In this document: one piece after another, positions 6,900 through 10,169 of the stretch
Numbering within the stretch: position 1 is the first letter of the stretch
How the letters are laid out: each line of letters starts with the position of its first letter
Assembly: GCA_023411775.1 (NCBI GenBank)
Contig: JAEYOL010000232.1
Coordinates: forward strand, 1 to 10,169
Origin: Bacteroidota bacterium
GTDB taxonomy: Bacteria > Bacteroidota > Bacteroidia > Chitinophagales > Chitinophagaceae
Direction: 5' to 3'
DNA length: 10,169 nucleotides
Translations under genes and position numbers: made by a program
The notes under the pieces: generated by a model
What the model saw: only the letters and a program-made list of their open reading frames with translations
Told to the model about the DNA's origin: nothing
Database searches by the model: none

Positions 6900-6906
6900 G
6901 CGTGTG

Positions 6907-6914
6907 CAAAGATA
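6907..6914 (-). promoter_or_regulatory. Possible -7 box TATCTTTG close to the cca start
   Basis: On the minus strand TATCTTTG matches the Bacteroidota -7 consensus TAnnTTTG at every fixed base and is followed by C, as is common. It ends 7 bases before the cca ATG (6899), so transcription would begin at or within a few bases of the start codon, giving a leaderless or nearly leaderless mRNA. No TTTG is visible about 19 bases upstream, so this is tentative. It would be an internal promoter in the tsaC-cca operon. Confidence 0.35.
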
Positions 6915-6964
6915 AGTGATGAGGGATAGCGATCTGGCAGACCAGGACGATGTCGTGGCCTGAG

Positions 6965-7537
6965 TCAGGGGCGAATTATACTTATTTTTCCCTGCTGCCA
7001 TTTTATTACGGAAGAAGGTTTAGCGGGTGTATCGTCATCCTGGCGATATTGTACAATATAGTCGACCGACTCTTTTATTTCTTCCGCTATATGAGCAAAC
7101 GCGGATGGCGTGGGCCTACCCGAAATATTGGCCGATGTGGAAACGATTGGTTTACGGAATCGCTTGATGAGATGTTTACAAAAACTATCATTGCAGATCC
7201 TGATCGCCACCGACCCATCGCTTCCCATGAGATTTTCTGCCAGGCCAATTGCTCCTTCATATACAACAGTGACGGGACGTTGCTGCTGTTGTATATAATC
7301 GAATACACCAAGATCAGCTGCTGCCACATGCCTGAGCACATCTCTTTCATCAGCTACCAGTACGATCATCGCCTTTTCATCCGGGCGGTTCTTTAGTTGA
7401 AAAACTTTTTCAACGGCGCCAGGATTGGTGGCATCGCAGCCGATACCCCATACGGTATCTGTTGGATAAAGTATCAGGCCGCCCCGTTTTAACACTTCCA
7501 GGCATTTTTGTATATCCTCTTCAAAATCGATCATCAT
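6965..7537 (-). CDS. tsaC: L-threonylcarbamoyladenylate synthase (TsaC/Sua5/YwlC family)
   Basis: It makes threonylcarbamoyl-AMP from threonine, bicarbonate and ATP, the activated intermediate for t6A at position 37 of tRNAs reading ANN codons. The 190-residue length fits the single-domain TsaC form without the Sua5 C-terminal extension. Motifs visible are YPTDTVWG (24-31), KNRPDEKAM (49-57) and STSANISG (133-140). Two adjacent ATGs (7535-7537 and 7532-7534) could serve as the start; the first gives 190 residues and there is no Shine-Dalgarno sequence to choose between them. It is the first gene of the minus-strand cluster, 65 bases upstream of cca, and is divergent from dapD with about 100 bases between them. 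The TsaB, TsaD and TsaE partners are not in the window. Confidence 0.95.
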   Translation of the reverse strand: MMIDFEEDIQKCLEVLKRGGLILYPTDTVWGIGCDATNPGAVEKVFQLKNRPDEKAMIVLVADERDVLRHVAAADLGVFDYIQQQQRPVTVVYEGAIGLAENLMGSDGSVAIRICNDSFCKHLIKRFRKPIVSTSANISGRPTPSAFAHIAEEIKESVDYIVQYRQDDDTPAKPSSVIKWQQGKISIIRP

Positions 7538-7638
7538 GTATTTGTTTTCCTACACGGAATGCTAAAGGTCCAAATAATCCATCTAAACTATGTCGAAAGC
7601 AAGCACGTCTTCGTTATTTTCGCAGCAAATTTAAAAGG
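7538..7638. promoter_or_regulatory. Divergent intergenic region of tsaC and dapD
   Basis: Both genes must be transcribed outward from this 101-bp gap unless tsaC or dapD is driven from within the other. On the plus strand TATTTTCG at 7615-7622 matches five of the six fixed bases of TAnnTTTG and is followed by C, which would give a dapD leader of roughly ten bases; its upstream box is poor. On the minus strand I found no good match for tsaC. The purines AAAAGG directly touching the dapD ATG are too close to act as a Shine-Dalgarno sequence. Confidence 0.35.
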
Positions 7639-8445
7639 ATGAAAGAACTTATACTGGAAGCCTGGAACAATAGGGAACTATTAAAAGATGAAAAATATAG
7701 CGGGGCTGTCTGCTCCGTGATCGATGAGGTGGACAAAGGCAGGTTGCGAGTGGCCTCGCCAGGCGAGGGTGGCTGGTCGGTGAATGAATGGGTAAAACAG
7801 GCGATCCTGATGTATTTCGGCATCCAGCAAATGCAAACCTGGGACCTGGAGCCTTTCGAGTTTTATGACAAGATGTTGTTGAAGAAAAATTACAAGGAAC
7901 TGGGTGTGCGGGCTGTACCACATGCTGTCGCCAGGTATGGTGCTTATATCGCCCGTAATGTGGTGCTAATGCCGTCATATGTAAATATCGGCGCTTATGT
8001 GGATGAAGGCACAATGGTTGACACCTGGGCTACCGTGGGTAGTTGCGCACAAATTGGGAAAGGCGTTCACCTGAGTGGCGGTGTTGGTATTGGCGGTGTG
8101 CTGGAACCACTGCAGGCCTCGCCGGTCATCATCGAAGATGGCTGCTTTATCGGCAGCCGCTGTATTGTAGTAGAAGGCGTGGTTGTTGAAAAAGAAGCAG
8201 TGCTCGGCGCTAATGTAGTATTGACCCAGTCCACCAAGATCATCGACGTAAGCGGACCGGAACCCCGGGAAACCAAAGGCCGCGTGCCGGCCCGTAGTGT
8301 GGTCATTCCAGGTACTTATAACAAGCAATTCGCTGCCGGCGAATACGGTGTTAGCTGCGCCCTGATCATTGGTCAGCGCAAGCCCAGTACCGATCTAAAA
8401 ACAAGTCTGAATGATGCTTTAAGAGACTTTAATGTTTCAGTTTAA
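7639..8445 (+). CDS. dapD: Tetrahydrodipicolinate N-succinyltransferase DapD
   Basis: The enzyme transfers succinate from succinyl-CoA to tetrahydrodipicolinate in the succinylase branch of diaminopimelate and lysine synthesis, so it feeds peptidoglycan as well as protein. The ATG at 7639 gives 268 residues, close to the family's usual 270; an open frame extends upstream to 7462 but crosses the tsaC gene and has no family sequence. The N-terminal helical domain (to about residue 95) is followed by a left-handed beta-helix of hexapeptide repeats. Typical pieces are MPSYVNIGAYVDEGTMVDTW, GSCAQIGKGVHLSGGVGIGG, IIEDGCFIGSRCIVVEG and KEAVLGANVVLTQSTKI. The nearly invariant EPRETKGRVPARSVVIPGT segment closes the core. 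No other dap or lys gene adjoins it. The TAA stop (8443-8445) overlaps the likely upstream box of the tRNA-Leu promoter. Confidence 0.97.
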   Translation: MKELILEAWNNRELLKDEKYSGAVCSVIDEVDKGRLRVASPGEGGWSVNEWVKQAILMYFGIQQMQTWDLEPFEFYDKMLLKKNYKELGVRAVPHAVARYGAYIARNVVLMPSYVNIGAYVDEGTMVDTWATVGSCAQIGKGVHLSGGVGIGGVLEPLQASPVIIEDGCFIGSRCIVVEGVVVEKEAVLGANVVLTQSTKIIDVSGPEPRETKGRVPARSVVIPGTYNKQFAAGEYGVSCALIIGQRKPSTDLKTSLNDALRDFNVSV

Positions 8446-8470
8446 TAAATTGAATCATTTCCTATATTTG
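8441..8470 (+). promoter_or_regulatory. Promoter of tRNA-Leu
   Basis: TATATTTG at 8463-8470 is a full match to the Bacteroidota -7 box TAnnTTTG and is followed by CACCCCCC, a context I recall from stable-RNA promoters of this phylum. TTTA at 8441-8444, one base off the TTTG upstream box, lies 18 bases before it. Transcription would start near 8476-8480, leaving a precursor leader of about 90-95 bases before the tRNA. The upstream box overlaps the dapD stop codon. Confidence 0.65.
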
Positions 8471-8483
8471 CACCCCCCGATGC

Positions 8484-8568
8484 AGTCGGGAGTCTATAGT
8501 CAGGAGTCGGGAGTATGTTCTCAGCAACCTAAGAACTCCGACTACAGACTGTCGACTAGCGACTAGAA
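8484..8568. repeat. Inverted pair of 7-bp repeat runs in the tRNA leader
   Basis: The left arm has five heptamers of the AGTCnnn type (8484-8518; the first and fourth are AGTCGGG). The right arm has five of the reverse-complement ACTnnnG type (8534-8568). A 15-base spacer separates them. The AGTC/GACT parts pair, while the variable three bases pair only partly, so the arms could form a long, bulged hairpin. The right arm ends three bases before the tRNA gene. By position this structure is inside the tRNA precursor leader. Confidence 0.8.
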
Positions 8569-8571
8569 AAA

Positions 8572-8653
8572 GCCCGGGTGGCGAAATTGGTAGACGCACC
8601 GTCTTCAGGTGGCGGCGCCGCGAGGTGTGCTGGTTCGAATCCAGTCCCGGGCA
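8572..8653 (+). tRNA. tRNA-Leu, anticodon CAG
   Basis: All arms of a type II tRNA are present in 82 bases. The acceptor is GCCCGGG (8572-8578) paired with CCCGGGC (8646-8652), with discriminator A at 8653. The D stem is GCG/CGC with the conserved GG in its loop. The anticodon stem is CCGTC/GGCGG (one G-U pair) around loop TTCAGGT, so the anticodon is CAG and reads CUG. The variable arm is 13 bases, GCC/GGT closed by GCGA. The T arm is GCTGG/CCAGT with loop TTCGAAT. CCA is not encoded (CTT follows), so the 3' end depends on a CCA-adding enzyme such as the one at 5424-6899. Base 37 is G, so this tRNA is not itself a substrate for MiaA or for t6A. Confidence 0.97.
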
Positions 8654-8659
8654 CTTGAT

Positions 8660-8693
8660 AAAGGCTGTAAACTTTTGTTTTACAGCCTTTTTT
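8660..8693 (+). terminator. Intrinsic terminator after tRNA-Leu
   Basis: AAAGGCTGTAAA (8660-8671) pairs perfectly with TTTACAGCCTTT (8679-8690) around a 7-base loop, giving up to 12 base pairs, and the 3' arm runs into TTTTTT through 8693. It begins six bases after the tRNA, so it ends that transcript. Confidence 0.92.
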
Positions 8694-8889
8694 CATTTCG
8701 GCAAAAGCTGCCGGGAAATCTATTTGGAAAATTTGTTCCCATCCGTTTTTTCAGACCATGGTGAAGTTGTCAAATCTGATAAGGCTATAATATTTGGCCC
8801 GCTTTTTTTATTGTTATGTCAACAGGATATGATCTGCATACCGCCAATAAAAATTATCCATCATGTAACTTACACGCAAAACAACCCAA
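8694..8889. other. Intergenic region upstream of the YdjM-like gene, with weak promoter
   Basis: A candidate plus-strand promoter lies at 8767-8796: TTGT (8767-8770), an 18-base spacer and AATATTTG (8789-8796), each box one base away from the TTTG / TAnnTTTG pair. It would give a leader of about 85 bases before the CTG at 8890. An ATG at 8863 is followed at once by TAA. None of the 7-bp repeats seen in the other gaps is present. Confidence 0.35.
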
Positions 8890-9900
8890 CTGGATTCACT
8901 CACACATATCGTTCTGGGCGCCTGTATCGGCGAAGCGGTGGCTGGTAAAAAGCTGGGCAAAAAAGCCATGTTGCTTGGCGCGCTTGCCCAAAGCGTTCCT
9001 GACATCGATTTTATCACCACATTCTTCCTGTCCGATTCTGAAGACATCGTTGCGCACCGGGGTATTACACATTCTATACTTTTTGCCATCGTTGCCACAT
9101 TCGTATTGTCATGGGCAGCACGCTATATTTTCCGGAAAATAAACCTGCCCTGGAAGCTATGGTTTTTGCTTTTTGGGCTAAATATTTTCGTACATATTTT
9201 TATCGATGGTTTCAATGCGTATGGTATCGGCTGGTTTGAACCATTTTCCGCAAGGCGGTATTCTTTTCATGTACTTTTTGTTGCCGATCCACTATTTTCT
9301 ATCTGGCCATTTTTTGCTTTCCTGGTATTGCTGCGACTTAACAATAGCAACCCGATACGAAGGATCACCTGGAAACTTGGCATAGGGCTATCGGTCATTT
9401 ACCTGGCATATGCCGTTGTCAATAAAATAGTAGTCGCAGGCTGGGCCAGGCAAAGCCTCGCCGAACAGGGCATACCCGCCAAAGATTATTTCGTAACCCC
9501 TACTCCTTTCAATTCCTGGCTTTGGTTTATTGTCGCCAGGGATACAGCAGGTTACTCCGTCGCCTATAGATCGGTGTTCGATTCCCAAAAGAAAATCTCG
9601 TTTACCTGGTTCCCCCGAAATGATTCACTGCTGAATACGGTCAGCAACCGGGAAGAACTGGAAGATATGATCGTATTTGCTGATAAATACTATACGGTGG
9701 AGAACAGGAATGATACGATTGTCTTTAACGTGTTGCGTTTTGGCCAGGTGGTGGGCTGGCATAACCCAAAAGAGAAATTCGCTTTTTACTATTACCTCGA
9801 CCGGCCCGGCTCCAACGAAATAGTGGCGCAAAGGGGAAGATTTGAAAAATGGGACAAACAAACCATTTCTTCCTTTATCAGGAGGATCAGGGGAAACTGA
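8890..9900 (+). CDS. YdjM-like membrane metal-dependent hydrolase (CTG start proposed)
   Basis: The product resembles the YdjM/DUF457 family of inner-membrane predicted metal-dependent hydrolases, whose substrate is unknown. I start it at CTG 8890 (336 residues), because codons 2-16 read DSLTHIVLGACIGEA, which I recall as the conserved family N-terminus after Met. The frame is closed by TAA at 8866 and offers no ATG, GTG or TTG before GTG 8938, which would remove these residues. Likely metal ligands are H6, D38 and D40 (in VPDIDF), H56 and H61 (in HRGITHS), and H102 and D106 (in HIFIDGFNAYG). Four hydrophobic segments (about 63-81, 90-108, 128-148, 163-178) indicate membrane insertion; the C-terminal 150 residues are soluble, perhaps periplasmic. 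It converges with the next gene 23 bases away. The family call is firm; the start codon is inferred. Confidence 0.85.
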   Translation: MDSLTHIVLGACIGEAVAGKKLGKKAMLLGALAQSVPDIDFITTFFLSDSEDIVAHRGITHSILFAIVATFVLSWAARYIFRKINLPWKLWFLLFGLNIFVHIFIDGFNAYGIGWFEPFSARRYSFHVLFVADPLFSIWPFFAFLVLLRLNNSNPIRRITWKLGIGLSVIYLAYAVVNKIVVAGWARQSLAEQGIPAKDYFVTPTPFNSWLWFIVARDTAGYSVAYRSVFDSQKKISFTWFPRNDSLLNTVSNREELEDMIVFADKYYTVENRNDTIVFNVLRFGQVVGWHNPKEKFAFYYYLDRPGSNEIVAQRGRFEKWDKQTISSFIRRIRGN

Positions 9901-9923
9901 TGCATCTCTTCCAAGCCATGGTC

Positions 9924-10169
9924 TTATTCTTTCTGCCGGAAATAAAATGTACTCATGGTTAGCATAAAACGTATGCACTGGAAAGCGCCCCACTGAAACA
10001 ATTGCCTGAACGAATAAAGTTTTGTTGTATAAGTATTGGAATCGATCACATCACATTCGTTAGAAATAATGCCTTCCAGTTCTTCCTGCACTTTTTTTGA
10101 AAATGGCGGGTCATTTATATCGAGGTTGAGTTCAATACTGGCATAGGCGCTTATATTGTTGATATTAAA
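9924..10169 (-). CDS. Probable cardiolipin synthase/phospholipase D family protein, C-terminal part
   Basis: The frame is open from the window edge to the TAA at 9924-9926, giving the last 81 residues of a longer minus-strand protein. It begins INNISAYASIELNLDIND, resembling the segment after the second HKD motif of phospholipase D-type cardiolipin synthases, where a short serine/asparagine run is followed by a strand ending in a 'neighbouring strand' acidic motif. Then come a helix (FSKKVQEELEGIISNECDVID) and a hydrophobic/aromatic tail ending FYFRQKE. Such enzymes join phospholipids to make cardiolipin at the membrane. The catalytic HKD motifs lie outside the window, so the call rests on recall of the C-terminal pattern alone. 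The gene converges on the YdjM-like gene. Confidence 0.6.
   Translation of the reverse strand, partial: FNINNISAYASIELNLDINDPPFSKKVQEELEGIISNECDVIDSNTYTTKLYSFRQLFQWGAFQCIRFMLTMSTFYFRQKE

Noticed and set aside
6900..7001. N-terminal extension of the CCA enzyme to 7001
   Set aside because: It overlaps the tsaC coding end, its 34 residues show no family similarity, and a good ATG with conserved following sequence exists at 6899.
7462..7638. N-terminal extension of DapD to 7462
   Set aside because: It reads through the opposite-strand tsaC gene and the promoter region; the 268-residue product from 7639 matches the usual family length.
8572..8653. tRNA-Leu as a phage or island attachment site
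   Set aside because: No integrase gene and no repeated 3' tRNA fragment is visible downstream; a normal terminator follows the tRNA immediately.
8572..8653. tRNA-Leu as a substrate of the neighbouring MiaA or TsaC pathway
   Set aside because: Its base 37 is G, whereas both modifications act on A37.
9625..9993. 122-residue minus-strand open frame opposite the end of the YdjM-like gene
   Set aside because: It overlaps two better-supported genes and shows no recognisable domain; the true minus-strand frame at this edge is the one ending at 9924.

Overview
The window looks like a chromosomal segment from a Bacteroidota bacterium, most likely of the Chitinophagaceae type (inferred from protein style; no database search was possible). 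Three things point there: a carboxypeptidase-regulatory-domain/plug/beta-barrel outer-membrane protein of the OMP_b-brl_3 kind, promoter-like TAnnTTTG boxes, and almost no Shine-Dalgarno sequences ahead of the genes. The gene content is mostly housekeeping. The unusual part is the DNA between the genes.

Layout. 1-434 (+) is the C-terminal end of a FadL/OmpP1-like outer-membrane barrel. 435-872 is a 438-bp gap between convergent genes, holding a CCTCTCCC palindrome, a run of 7-bp repeats and an 81-bp tandem repeat array with a strong palindromic hairpin. 873-3401 (-) is a TonB-receptor-like outer-membrane protein. 3584-4492 (-) is miaA, with a TTG start. 4493-4853 is a repeat-filled gap. 4854-7537 (-) is a likely operon: a TsaC/Sua5-type threonylcarbamoyl-AMP synthase, a CCA-adding enzyme and a pRiA4b ORF-3-like acidic protein. 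7639-8445 (+) is dapD (lysine/diaminopimelate synthesis). 8572-8653 (+) is tRNA-Leu(CAG) with a good promoter and an intrinsic terminator. 8890-9900 (+) is a YdjM-like membrane metal-dependent hydrolase that appears to start at CTG. 9924 to the window end (-) is the C-terminus of a probable cardiolipin synthase/phospholipase D family protein.

The genes share a tRNA-maturation theme: TsaC makes the t6A37 precursor, MiaA makes i6A37, the CCA enzyme adds the 3' CCA, and the tRNA-Leu gene in the window has no encoded CCA and so needs such an enzyme. The two outer-membrane genes, dapD and the probable lipid-synthesis gene are envelope or cell-wall functions.

The most interesting signal is a family of intergenic repeats with a strict 7-bp period (ACTnnnG, or its reverse complement). 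It occurs in the three gaps at 526-876, 4654-4858 and 8484-8568. In two cases it supplies the stop codon of the adjoining minus-strand gene. In the third it forms an inverted pair between the tRNA promoter and the tRNA. In two of the gaps it sits beside a CGTCAGACG palindrome.
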